This document shows positions 16,827 to 25,179 of a DNA stretch of 64,000 bases, one piece after another. This DNA is from Anaerolineae bacterium (GTDB lineage Bacteria; Chloroflexota; Anaerolineae; Aggregatilineales; Phototrophicaceae), in the NCBI GenBank assembly GCA_013360465.1, contig JABWBO010000004.1, positions 1-64,000 of the forward strand. Reading direction: 5' to 3'. The translations under genes and the position numbers were made by a program. Positions within the stretch are counted from its first letter, which is position 1. The number at the start of each line of letters is the position of its first letter. The notes under the pieces are model-generated. The model worked only from the letters and a program-made list of their open reading frames with translations, made no database searches and was not told where the DNA came from.

Positions 16827-17912
16827 ATGAAGCGATTTGTCTTGTCTGCCTTGCTAATCATCGGGTTCTTGCTTGCAGGTTGCGAGCTTCAACCCGCTCC
16901 TCAAGCTAGCCCTACACCGCCGGAAATTCTCGCGACGGAGACGGTGATCCCGCTGCCCACGCCTGTCCCTCCCACCACGACACCTTCGCCGCTGCCGCCG
17001 CAGGTTGCCACACAGCCGCCGACCGCTTCGCCGCTGCCGACGGAGACTTTTACGCCCAGCCCGACCTTCAATCCCTACGCAACCTATGTCATTCAGCAGA
17101 ACGACACGCTGCTCTACATCATTCAGCAGCCCCCGTTCTACTATCGCAGCGCCGGTGTGATCGACGAGATTCTGCGCATCAATCCGAACATCCTCAGTCC
17201 CGATCAGCTTCCGCCGCCCGGGGCAAGCATCCTCATTCCGCTGCCGACGCTCCAGCCGACGGCTGAAGGTTTCGACCTGACCCAGACCGCGCAGCCGAAT
17301 GGGCAAGCCGCCATTCCCGGTTTCAATCCCGTCGCTCAGGTCGAAGTGCGGGAAGGGATCACCATCCTGGGCATTGCCAGCCAGTACAACACCAATTTGC
17401 CAATGCTGGCGACGCTCAATCCTGGGCTGTTCTTCTTGAACTGCGATTTCTCGAACCCTTCGGGTGGACCAGATTGCAATGTCCCCCTCCGAGTGGGCGA
17501 TCAGGTGAACGTGCCGGCGCCGACCCCGACGTTCACGCTCTCCCCCACCTTCTCCGGAATGGAGACAGCGACCCCGACTCCGACCTATGCGCCGCCTGTC
17601 GCCGTTTTCCCCCCCTCCGATTCGACGGCGCCGGGACGCACCTTCCCGTTGCAGTGGGTGAGTGCGGGGGTACTCAAGGAAAATGAGGTCTATGTGATCG
17701 AGATCCGCGATGAGACTGCTGGCACACAGCACATCGACATCACACGCGGCACGACCTATACGCTCCCGGAAACGATTCTCCCGATGGACGGACAGACTCA
17801 CACCATCCGCTGGCGTGTGACGGTGGCGGAACCGAACGAACAGGGGGCTTACCGCTTCATCAGCCCACAGCTTGACTTCCGTACTTTCTACTGGCAGAGC
17901 CGCGCTGGCTGA
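16827..17912 (+). CDS. LysM lipoprotein, paralogue of the preceding gene
   Basis: The 361-residue protein has a lipoprotein signal MKRFVLSALLIIGFLLAGC with the lipobox Cys at 19. A Pro/Thr linker follows, then LysM-like segments around 90-145 (YVIQQNDTLLYIIQQPP...NPNILSPDQLPPPGASILIPLP) and 170-235 (EVREGITILGIASQYNTNLPMLATLNP...VNVPAP). It ends with a beta-rich domain (FPLQWVSAGVLKENEVYVIEIRD) that also closes the upstream protein. The shared PTPT-LSPT-SGxET linker shows that the pair arose by duplication. The two are co-transcribed, with a gap of three bases, and probably act together at the cell surface. Confidence 0.85.
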   Translation: MKRFVLSALLIIGFLLAGCELQPAPQASPTPPEILATETVIPLPTPVPPTTTPSPLPPQVATQPPTASPLPTETFTPSPTFNPYATYVIQQNDTLLYIIQQPPFYYRSAGVIDEILRINPNILSPDQLPPPGASILIPLPTLQPTAEGFDLTQTAQPNGQAAIPGFNPVAQVEVREGITILGIASQYNTNLPMLATLNPGLFFLNCDFSNPSGGPDCNVPLRVGDQVNVPAPTPTFTLSPTFSGMETATPTPTYAPPVAVFPPSDSTAPGRTFPLQWVSAGVLKENEVYVIEIRDETAGTQHIDITRGTTYTLPETILPMDGQTHTIRWRVTVAEPNEQGAYRFISPQLDFRTFYWQSRAG

Positions 17913-17953
17913 CTTCTCTGGGGAAGAGCGAAAGGACTGTTATCTCGCCCTTC

Positions 17954-19753
17954 TCACTGGATGCGCCCGAATTCTTTCTCAAGTTGAGCGTTGCTCATGA
18001 GGATCATCGTGGGGCGGCCATGCGGACAGGTGAGCGGCGACTGACAGCGCTCCAACTGCTGGATGATGCCCTGCATCTGGGTGTGATTCAGCACCTGACC
18101 GGCTTTGACCGCAGCGCTCTTGCAGACCCGCACCACGATCTTCTCTTCGATGGACGCCATACCTGGTTGGTTACCCAGCGCCAGATCGTCGAGGATGCCC
18201 CCGATTGCTGAGGCCGGGTCGGTATCCGCCAGCATCGCAGGCACGCCGCGCACGATGAACAAGCTGGGACCAAAAGCCTCCAGATCGAACCCAAGTTCGT
18301 GGAGCAGCGGCAGTTTCTCTTCCAGCAGCCGCGCCTCGTCAGGGGCAACTTGCAGCGATTGAGCCTCCAGCGCCAATTGTGTGATGTTCCCCTGTCGCGC
18401 ATATTCCGCCATGAACTGCTCGTACAGGATTCGCTCATGTGCCGCATGTTGATCGATCAGGTACATGCCGGCGGGACCTTCGGCGACGATGTAGCTCGCT
18501 GCGATCTGCCCCACGACCCGCAGTGGTGGCAGCGTTCGCGGTCGTAGAGGCGTCCCCAACCTCTCCGGAATTTGCTCGGCTGCTAGATCCGCATCGCCAC
18601 GCGCAATGAGCGACCGGTGGCGGGCGAACTGTCCCGGTGTCTCCAGTGGCATATCGAGCGGCGTCTGCTCCTCACTACCGGCAGACTCATCTGCATCGCC
18701 TGATCCCGTCTCTGAATATCTGCCAGCGAATGCGCTGTGACGCGCGCCGCTTAACCTTGGCGCTGCGCCTTGTTCGATCACCGCCCGCCGCACTGCCCGC
18801 TGTACCGCCGAGAAGACTGCGTCAGCGTCGCGGAAGCGTACTTCTGCCTTCGTTGGGTGGACGTTGACATCGACATCTTCGGGAGGAAGATTGATCAATA
18901 GGACCGAAATTGGGAAACGACCGGTCATCAGCAGGGTGTGATATGCCTGGATGACCGCATAAGTCAGCCCGCTATCCTGCACCCACCGCCCGTTGACGAA
19001 CAGTGTGATTCGCTGCCTGTCGGCGCGGTTTAGCCTTGGCGCTGAGGTGTACCCCAGTACCTGAATCGCGCCAGACGTTTGATCGACCTCCAACATGTCG
19101 CGCGTCTGTTCGATGCCCATCGCGCTCACGACAACATCGATCAACCTGCCGTTGCCGCTGGTCCGAAAGACCTCGTAGCCATCCTGTTCAAGAGTGAAAC
19201 GTATTTGCGGATACGCCATCGCGTAGCGTGTCACGATCCCGGCGATGTGGCGCTTTTCCGTAGTCTCTTTCTTCAGGAATTTCAATCGTGCCGGTGTATT
19301 GAAGAAAAGATGCTCAATGGTCAGGACCGTCCCGCGCGGCGCACCGACGGCGCGCCGATGCTCGATCCTGCCGCCCACGACCCGCAGACTGGTTCCAAAG
19401 TCATCGCCCTCGCTGCGCGTGATCAACGTGACGTGGCTCACTGCTGCGATGCTTGCCAGTGCCTCGCCGCGAAATCCGAGGGTTTGTATGTGAAACAGGT
19501 CTTCAGAGTCGTTCAGCTTGCTGGTGGCATGTCGGGCGAAAGCCAGTTCTGCTTCCGCGCCGGGGATGCCGTGCCCGTTGTCGCTGATCTGAATGCGTCG
19601 ACGCCCGTCTCCTTGAAGTGCCACGTGAATTGCATTTGCGCCGGCGTCCACCGCGTTCTCGATCAGTTCCTTGACCACCGAAGCGGGGCGTTCGATCACC
19701 TCGCCGGCGGCGATTTTTGCGACAACTTCTTCCGCAAGGATATGAATGGGCAT
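17954..19753 (-). CDS. mutL: DNA mismatch repair protein MutL (endonuclease type)
   Basis: The 599-residue protein has a GHKL ATPase domain with KIAAGEVIERPASVVKELIENAVDAG, ISDNGHGI, FARHATSK and TLGFRGEALASI. It then has the S5-like domain (FVNGRWVQDSGL, DVNVHPTKAEVRF). The C-terminal dimerisation domain carries LIDQHAAHERILYE near 433, which is the DQHA(x)2E(x)4E nuclease motif, and CPHGRP near 577 supplying further metal ligands. So it nicks DNA itself, as in MutH-less bacteria. No mutS lies nearby. It ends convergent with the LysM lipoprotein gene and starts nine bases after the sensor kinase gene, so the two are likely co-transcribed. Confidence 0.96.
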   Translation of the reverse strand: MPIHILAEEVVAKIAAGEVIERPASVVKELIENAVDAGANAIHVALQGDGRRRIQISDNGHGIPGAEAELAFARHATSKLNDSEDLFHIQTLGFRGEALASIAAVSHVTLITRSEGDDFGTSLRVVGGRIEHRRAVGAPRGTVLTIEHLFFNTPARLKFLKKETTEKRHIAGIVTRYAMAYPQIRFTLEQDGYEVFRTSGNGRLIDVVVSAMGIEQTRDMLEVDQTSGAIQVLGYTSAPRLNRADRQRITLFVNGRWVQDSGLTYAVIQAYHTLLMTGRFPISVLLINLPPEDVDVNVHPTKAEVRFRDADAVFSAVQRAVRRAVIEQGAAPRLSGARHSAFAGRYSETGSGDADESAGSEEQTPLDMPLETPGQFARHRSLIARGDADLAAEQIPERLGTPLRPRTLPPLRVVGQIAASYIVAEGPAGMYLIDQHAAHERILYEQFMAEYARQGNITQLALEAQSLQVAPDEARLLEEKLPLLHELGFDLEAFGPSLFIVRGVPAMLADTDPASAIGGILDDLALGNQPGMASIEEKIVVRVCKSAAVKAGQVLNHTQMQGIIQQLERCQSPLTCPHGRPTMILMSNAQLEKEFGRIQ

Positions 19754-19761
19754 GAGGGTGA

Positions 19762-20823
19762 TCAGGACTCGCTGTTCACAACCAGGTTTTGCCCATCGAG
19801 GGGGATGTAGAACGAGAATGTGCTGCCCGCGTTCAGTTCGCTTTGCACCCAGGCTTCTCCGCCGTGACGCAGCGCCACGTTGCGGACGATGAACAGCCCC
19901 AACCCGGTGCCCTTTATCCGCTTGAACTCCTCGCGGTTGATCCGCGAATGACGCAGGAAGAGCTTCTTCTGATCTTCCTGAGCGATTCCAAGCCCTGTGT
20001 CGATGACGCTGACGACGATCCGATTTTCGTCACGGAACACCCGAATGGTGGTCTTACCGCCGTTCGGCGTGTATTTGATGGCGTTGTCAACCAGGTTGAG
20101 CAGCGCCCTTTCCAGCATATTGGCGTCCGCGTTGATGATCGGCACATCGGGCGCGATATCGACGACAAGCTCCATATCCTGCTTCTCCGCCGGCATCACA
20201 TAGGTGTGGACCACTCGCGCCACGATATCACCCATATCGCACTGGCTTCGATTAGCCTTATAGAAGCCCGATTCGATGTCGAACCGACCGGCGTCCTGGA
20301 TGTTATCCACCAGGCTGGTGAGCTGCTGGATCCCCGACATGATCTTCTGGATGTAACCTGTCTGACGTTCACTCAGGCTGCCGCCCGTCCCCAACATACC
20401 GGTGTAACCCTTGATGGTCGTCAGGGGCGTGCGCAGATCATGTGATACGATATGGACGAACTCGTTCTGATTGCGGACCAGTTTACGTATGGCAGTGACA
20501 TCTTCCAGGATGACGATGTAGTATCCTGTTTCGCCATTCCTATCCCGATCCACGATCACCCTGGGCTGAAAGGCGTGAGTCTCGTCGGCAGATGTCCATT
20601 CTCGTGGAGTCTCCCCTGAGCGTACCTGTGCCGCGAACGGCTCGTCGGTCAGAATTGCCTCAAGTGTCTCACCAGAGCGACCTGCCCCGAAGACTCTTTC
20701 TGCAGCGGCGTTAGCGCGATGCAGCTTCCACGCGTTGTCGAAGATGAGAATGGGATCGCGGACGCCGCGCAAGACGGCTTCAAGTAGGCGTGATGATCCC
20801 GTATCGAGGGGTTCAGCCAGCAT
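19762..20823 (-). CDS. PAS-domain sensor histidine kinase
   Basis: This 353-residue soluble kinase has a PAS domain (about 15-112, ILIFDNAWKLHRANAAAERVFG), then HisKA with SHDLRTPLTTIKGYTGML and phospho-acceptor His128. The ATPase domain follows, with N-box LLNLVDNAIKYTPNGG, G1 VIDTGLGIA, an F-box-like KKLFLRHSR and G2 GTGLGLFIV. There is no transmembrane segment, so it senses a cytoplasmic signal. The gene is divergent from a receiver-TadZ gene, a natural candidate partner. Its start codon lies inside the 3' end of a 19-codon upstream reading frame, which may couple its translation. Confidence 0.92.
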   Translation of the reverse strand: MLAEPLDTGSSRLLEAVLRGVRDPILIFDNAWKLHRANAAAERVFGAGRSGETLEAILTDEPFAAQVRSGETPREWTSADETHAFQPRVIVDRDRNGETGYYIVILEDVTAIRKLVRNQNEFVHIVSHDLRTPLTTIKGYTGMLGTGGSLSERQTGYIQKIMSGIQQLTSLVDNIQDAGRFDIESGFYKANRSQCDMGDIVARVVHTYVMPAEKQDMELVVDIAPDVPIINADANMLERALLNLVDNAIKYTPNGGKTTIRVFRDENRIVVSVIDTGLGIAQEDQKKLFLRHSRINREEFKRIKGTGLGLFIVRNVALRHGGEAWVQSELNAGSTFSFYIPLDGQNLVVNSES

Positions 20824-20872
20824 GTACCTTGCCTTCTGCCTTATCCAGGTGCAAATGAACGCTGATGCTCAT
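20813..20872 (-). CDS. Candidate leaderless upstream ORF overlapping the kinase start
   Basis: A 19-residue reading frame (MSISVHLHLDKAEGKVHAG) starts at an ATG seven bases after a perfect TATAAT and ends 11 bases inside the kinase gene, in another frame. If transcription begins at the expected position the peptide is translated from a leaderless mRNA, and its stop would deliver ribosomes to the kinase ATG at 20823. Codon content alone does not prove it is translated. Confidence 0.35.
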   Translation of the reverse strand: MSISVHLHLDKAEGKVHAG

Positions 20873-20879
20873 GGCGAAG

Positions 20880-20888
20880 ATTATAGCG
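20880..20888 (-). promoter_or_regulatory. CGCTATAAT promoter for the sensor kinase-mutL operon
   Basis: The minus-strand TATAAT spans 20885-20880, preceded by CGC. It is the only clear promoter signal upstream of the kinase. Confidence 0.55.
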
Positions 20889-20938
20889 TTCGTGGTGTTG
20901 GTTAGGCAAACCAGTGCAGATTCTCGCTTCAGTTTTTC

Positions 20939-20967
20939 TTGCGTCGGGTATCGCTTCGTGTTAGACT
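20939..20967 (+). promoter_or_regulatory. Promoter for the receiver-TadZ gene
   Basis: TTGCGT (20939-20944) and TAGACT (20962-20967) are 17 bases apart. Transcription would start near 20974, about 37 nt before the ATG. Confidence 0.5.
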
Positions 20968-21010
20968 GTCGATAGCGTCCTCACCTACCCTTTCTCTGCG
21001 TGAAAAGACC

Positions 21011-22168
21011 ATGCCTGAGCGGATTCTCGTTGTAGACGACGATGTTGACAGCCTGAAGCTGATAGGATTGATGCTTCAGCGCAATGGCTACGAGGTGATT
21101 GCTGCCAGTTCTGGGACTCAGGCGTTGAACCGCGCCGCGGCAGATCGCCCAGACCTGATCATCCTCGACATCATGATGCCAGACATGGATGGCTACGAAG
21201 TCTGTCGGAGGTTGCGCGCCGACGCTAAGACCCGCGCTGTCCCGATCATCATGTTCACCGCCAAAACGCTGATCGATGATAAGGTCGCAGGTTTTGAGGC
21301 GGGCGCGGACGACTACCTGACCAAGCCCACCCACCCCGCTGAGCTTGCCTCGCGCGTTCGGTCCATCCTTGCCCGCAGCACAACGCAGCGCCCACAGGCA
21401 TCTATACGCGGCAAGGTCATTGGCGTTATGGGGGCGAAAGGTGGCGTTGGCACAACGACCCTTGCGCTCAATCTCGCGGCGGCGCGCGTTCTCAACGCCG
21501 AGAATCCCGTAATTGCCGATTTTCGCCTGGGCACGGGATCGATGGGGATAAGTCTTGGGTTGGGGCGCGCTCAAGGGATGGCGAATGTGCTGTCCAAGCC
21601 TGTCGATCAGATAACGCCGCGCCTCGTGGAATCCGAACTCGTCAGCCATGCATCGGGGCTGCGGGGTCTGTTTTCTTCGCTCCGCGTCGCCGAATCGGGC
21701 ATAGAGTGGAGTCGCGACGCAGGCATCACCGTCATGAAGGCGCTTCGCTCCCTGGCGCGCCTCAGCTTCGTTGATCTCGGCGCGGGGCTGAACCCGGTTA
21801 GTTACGGCTTGCAGCGCGAATGCGACCAGTTGATTCTTGTTGTCGATCCGATCTATCCCACGCTGATGGCGGCACGCGAGATCATCCAGGAGATCGGTTC
21901 GACCGTTGCTGAACAACAGCGTTTGCACGCGGTGGTCGTCAGCCGTGCCGCCAGCGCCACGCCGCCATCCTGGCGTGATGTCGAACACGCGCTTGGTCTT
22001 GAACTGAGATCGGTCATCGCGCTGGCGTCGGAGCTGTTCAATCAGTCGCTTCAGGCAAATGTTCCAGCCGTTATGTTCCAGCCGACAGCGATTGCGTCGA
22101 GCCAGATCATTAAATTATCGGAAGATATAGTGGCGCGCGTCCGGGCAACCGGGGTGCTCAGCCAGTAG
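21011..22168 (+). CDS. Response regulator fused to a TadZ/CpaE-like (MinD-family) ATPase
   Basis: Residues 1-122 are a canonical receiver: acidic pair D10-D11, phospho-acceptor D53 in LIILDIMMPDMDG, Thr83 and Lys105. Residues 135-385 are a ParA/MinD-type domain with the deviant Walker A GAKGGVGTT at 141-149, the VIADFRLGTGSMG strand, and LSFVDLGAGLNP and QLILVVDPIYPT later. The order matches TadZ/CpaE proteins, which position Tad pili at the pole. No pilus genes are in the window. The ATG at 21011 starts the receiver directly, and upstream codons in frame overlap the promoter. It is likely paired with one of the flanking histidine kinases. Confidence 0.88.
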   Translation: MPERILVVDDDVDSLKLIGLMLQRNGYEVIAASSGTQALNRAAADRPDLIILDIMMPDMDGYEVCRRLRADAKTRAVPIIMFTAKTLIDDKVAGFEAGADDYLTKPTHPAELASRVRSILARSTTQRPQASIRGKVIGVMGAKGGVGTTTLALNLAAARVLNAENPVIADFRLGTGSMGISLGLGRAQGMANVLSKPVDQITPRLVESELVSHASGLRGLFSSLRVAESGIEWSRDAGITVMKALRSLARLSFVDLGAGLNPVSYGLQRECDQLILVVDPIYPTLMAAREIIQEIGSTVAEQQRLHAVVVSRAASATPPSWRDVEHALGLELRSVIALASELFNQSLQANVPAVMFQPTAIASSQIIKLSEDIVARVRATGVLSQ

Positions 22169-22192
22169 AAACTACTCGCTCTCAGGTGGGAC

Positions 22193-22960
22193 ATGGTGTA
22201 CGATGTCGTGGCAGTGGATCGCGTGGTTGAACTGCTCCGAACCGCGCGCCATGCCATCGCGTTCACCGGAGCGGGGATCAGCACACCATCAGGAATCCCC
22301 GATTTTCGCAGCCCGAATTCCGGCTTATGGGAAAATGTAAATCCGCTGGAGGTCGCCAGTATCTTTGGCTTCCGGCAGAATCCGCGTGCCTTTTATGATT
22401 GGGTCTATCCGCTTGTACATCTGACGATGTTGGCGCAGCCAAATCCTGCGCATCTGGCGCTTGCCCGGCTGGAATCGATGGGCATCCTCAAGGCGATCAT
22501 CACCCAGAACATCGACATGCTTCACACGCGCGCGGGCAGCCAAGTTGTCCACGAGCTGCACGGGCATATGCGCGAGGCAACCTGCACCCACTGTTTCCGG
22601 GTTTTTCCGGGCGAAGCGCTCATTCGCAAGTTCCTTGAGGATCACATCCCGCCTCGCTGCCCGCAGTGCGGGCATATCGTCAAACCCAATGTCATCCTCT
22701 ATGGGGAACAACTGCCCTACCGGGAAATGCAGGCATCGCGCGAGGCGGCTGGTAGTGCTGATCTCATGGTCATCGTCGGCTCTTCGCTTGAAGTCGCGCC
22801 GGCTAGCGACCTTCCGCTTATTGCGCTGCGCGCTCGTGCCCGGTTGGTTATCATCAACCTTAGTTCAACTCACCTCGACAGCCGTGCTGCCGTTCACCTC
22901 ACGGCGGATGCCGCTGAAGTTCTCCCGGAGATCGTGCGTCGACTGGAAGGGATAGCATGA
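22193..22960 (+). CDS. cobB: NAD-dependent protein deacylase (sirtuin)
   Basis: The 255-residue Sir2 protein removes acyl groups from lysines using NAD. NAD-binding motifs GAGISTPSGIPDFRS (27-40) and TQNIDMLHTRAG (104-115) are intact. The catalytic His123 sits in ELHGHM, and the zinc site is made of C131, C134, C156 and C159. VGSSLEVAPASDLP follows as usual. The gene starts 24 bases after the receiver-TadZ stop and overlaps the following kinase by four bases, so it is part of a signalling operon. That context suggests its targets may include signalling proteins, which is inference. Confidence 0.95.
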   Translation: MVYDVVAVDRVVELLRTARHAIAFTGAGISTPSGIPDFRSPNSGLWENVNPLEVASIFGFRQNPRAFYDWVYPLVHLTMLAQPNPAHLALARLESMGILKAIITQNIDMLHTRAGSQVVHELHGHMREATCTHCFRVFPGEALIRKFLEDHIPPRCPQCGHIVKPNVILYGEQLPYREMQASREAAGSADLMVIVGSSLEVAPASDLPLIALRARARLVIINLSSTHLDSRAAVHLTADAAEVLPEIVRRLEGIA

Positions 22961-24183
22961 CCCAAACCGGTACACAGGATGCCAATTCGACCCTCACCGG
23001 CTTGGTGACGCGCTATGAGCGGATTTTCGAAATCACGCGCCAGCTGAATTCCACTCTGGATCACCAGGCGTTGCTGCGTCAGATCGTGCGGGCTGCCGCT
23101 GAACTCACCCACGCCGAAGACTCATCTCTCCTGCTGCTCGAAGCCGCGACCGGTGAGCTGTATTTTGAGATGGCGCTGAACGTCGCTTCCACCGATCTCG
23201 AACGCATCAGCGTTCCTATCGACGGCAGCATCGCGGGCTGGGTTGTGCGGCATGGCGAGCCGCGCGTCATTCAGGACGTGACGCGCGAGCCGCACTTCTT
23301 CAAGCAGGTGGACGATCAGCTTCAGTTTCGCACGCGAAACCTGCTGGCGATTCCGCTCAAAACCCAGGGGACGACGATTGGGGTGCTGGAAGCGCTCAAT
23401 AAACGTGACAACAGCCGCTTTGACGATGCCGACATCAAGATCATGACCATTCTTGCCGGGCATGCGGCGATAGCTATCGAGAATACCCGCCTCTTCCAGC
23501 AGAGCGACTTCATGGCAGAGATGGTCCACGAACTCCGCACGCCTCTCGCGGCGCTCAAGACGACCACTGTACTCTTGAAAAGTCCGCAGATCCCGTCGGA
23601 GCGGCGAGGCGAACTAATCGACACAATGGCGCAGGAGACCGAGCGCCTCATTCGTATGACCAACGAGTTTCTCGATCTTTCTCGGCTGGAAAGCGGGCGC
23701 GTTCGCCTGGATGTCAGCCGTTTCGAGCTGCTTTCGCTCATCGAGGAATGCGGCGTCATCGTCGCCCCTCAGGCGGGAGATCGTGACATCACCATGTCGG
23801 CGAGCGTCGAGCCATTCATCGTCGAAGCCGATCGTGGCAAAGTCAAGCAGGTCATGCTCAACCTCTTGACCAATGCCATCAAGTACAACCGTCCCGGAGG
23901 GTCGATCCATGTAGCGGCATATCTCAGCACGCGCCATGACGACCCCTTCGTCGAGGTTGCGGTCGCCGACTCCGGTCCCGGTATCAACCGCGCCGACCAG
24001 AAGATGCTGTTTCAGAAATTCTTCCGTATTGCTGACTCGCCTGGCGCTCCCCAGGGGACGGGGCTGGGGCTGACCATCGCCAAACGCATCGTCGAGGCGC
24101 ACGGCGGGATGATCTGGCTGGATAGCGAACTCGGCGTTGGCTCGACGTTCTACTTCACCCTGCCCTCTTCTCCCTCTGTGTGA
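22957..24183 (+). CDS. GAF-domain sensor histidine kinase
   Basis: This 408-residue kinase has an N-terminal helix, a GAF domain (about 30-178, with DSSLLLLEAATGELYFEMAL, ISVPIDGSIAGWVVRHGEP and RNLLAIPLKTQG), then HisKA with EMVHELRTPLAAL, where His191 is the acceptor. The ATPase domain has N-box LNLLTNAIKYNRPGG, G1 VADSGPGIN, F-box KMLFQKFFR and G2 GTGLGLTIAKRI. It lacks membrane segments. It is the last gene of the receiver-TadZ/sirtuin/kinase operon and so a candidate phosphodonor for that receiver. GAF ligands can be cyclic nucleotides, haem or small metabolites; none can be assigned here. Confidence 0.93.
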   Translation: MTQTGTQDANSTLTGLVTRYERIFEITRQLNSTLDHQALLRQIVRAAAELTHAEDSSLLLLEAATGELYFEMALNVASTDLERISVPIDGSIAGWVVRHGEPRVIQDVTREPHFFKQVDDQLQFRTRNLLAIPLKTQGTTIGVLEALNKRDNSRFDDADIKIMTILAGHAAIAIENTRLFQQSDFMAEMVHELRTPLAALKTTTVLLKSPQIPSERRGELIDTMAQETERLIRMTNEFLDLSRLESGRVRLDVSRFELLSLIEECGVIVAPQAGDRDITMSASVEPFIVEADRGKVKQVMLNLLTNAIKYNRPGGSIHVAAYLSTRHDDPFVEVAVADSGPGINRADQKMLFQKFFRIADSPGAPQGTGLGLTIAKRIVEAHGGMIWLDSELGVGSTFYFTLPSSPSV

Positions 24184-24222
24184 CGCTCAGTCACTCGGAG
24201 GGTTGTAGGCTGGGGACCGCTT

Positions 24223-25176
24223 CTACCGCCCTGCCTCCATCAGTATTTTCAGTGCGCCTGGGCAAGAAGCATGAGCGATGGCAGCCAGGCTGTCTGATAG
24301 GCGGTATCGCGCTTCGATCAGGGACTCAACATCGATCTCACCGTACTCCAGCGCTCTAAGGGCGTTGGGAAATAGCCCGCACCGGCTGCCGATAACGCGA
24401 ATCTCATCGACGACCACGCGCGTCAGGTCTGCCGATGGAAGCGAGGTGTAGGTACTCTTCAGGACGATCCTTCCGCGCGGTTCAACCAGATCGAGCGCTG
24501 CGGCGAAACCTTCGGCGTTTCCGGTGCAGTCGATCACTGCGGACGCTATATTGCGCGCAGCCTGATCCAGCGTGATGGCGTGAATACCCCATCGGGCAAG
24601 CAGACGCGCTGGCGTTTCATGGCGCACGATCACTGAAAGCGTACATCCAGTCAGCTTGAGCGCCTGCGCCGCCAGCAGCCCAAGCTTACCCGCGCCGATC
24701 AGCACCACGTTGTCGCGCGCGGTGATTTCCCCGGCTGTTGCTACGTCCAGCGCGGCGGCTAGCGGCTCGACGAAGACCGCCTGATCGTCGCTGACATTTT
24801 CCGGGACGCTGTGCAGATTGCGTGTGACCAGGGTTACATAATCTGCAAACGTTCCGTTGTGGCGGTCGATTCCCAACGTCGTCCGGTGGCGGCATTGGCT
24901 GGGGACGCCGCGCTGGCACATGTCGCACACGCCATCGGCGATGTTGATTTCCCCGACGACGCGCCGCCCCACCCACTCTTTGGGACCCTGTTCGACGATG
25001 CCCACGAATTCGTGCCCAGGGATGCCGCGAAACCCCATGTAGCCGTTGAAAATCTCCAGATCAGTATTGCAAATTCCGGTCTTCAGGACACGGATCAGTG
25101 ATTCATCGGCGCGCGGCGTTGGAGTCGGCGTCTCATTCAGGGAGTAATTCTGGCCATCATAGATGACCGCGCGCAT
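24223..25176 (-). CDS. Zinc-type medium-chain dehydrogenase/reductase
   Basis: The 317-residue protein has the MDR layout. Catalytic zinc ligands are Cys36 (TGICNTD) and the His-Glu pair in PGHEFVG (about 53-59). A structural-zinc loop VCDMCQRGVPSQC follows, in which only three of the usual four cysteines are present, the first position being Asp. The NAD(P) site is VVLIGAGKLGLLAAQALK. It resembles threonine- and sorbitol-dehydrogenase-like enzymes, but the substrate cannot be named. It is somewhat shorter than the usual 340-350 residues. The stop of secF lies three bases before its start, so it may be carried on the sec transcript without a functional link. Confidence 0.85.
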   Translation of the reverse strand: MRAVIYDGQNYSLNETPTPTPRADESLIRVLKTGICNTDLEIFNGYMGFRGIPGHEFVGIVEQGPKEWVGRRVVGEINIADGVCDMCQRGVPSQCRHRTTLGIDRHNGTFADYVTLVTRNLHSVPENVSDDQAVFVEPLAAALDVATAGEITARDNVVLIGAGKLGLLAAQALKLTGCTLSVIVRHETPARLLARWGIHAITLDQAARNIASAVIDCTGNAEGFAAALDLVEPRGRIVLKSTYTSLPSADLTRVVVDEIRVIGSRCGLFPNALRALEYGEIDVESLIEARYRLSDSLAAIAHASCPGALKILMEAGR

Positions 25177-25179
25177 GGC

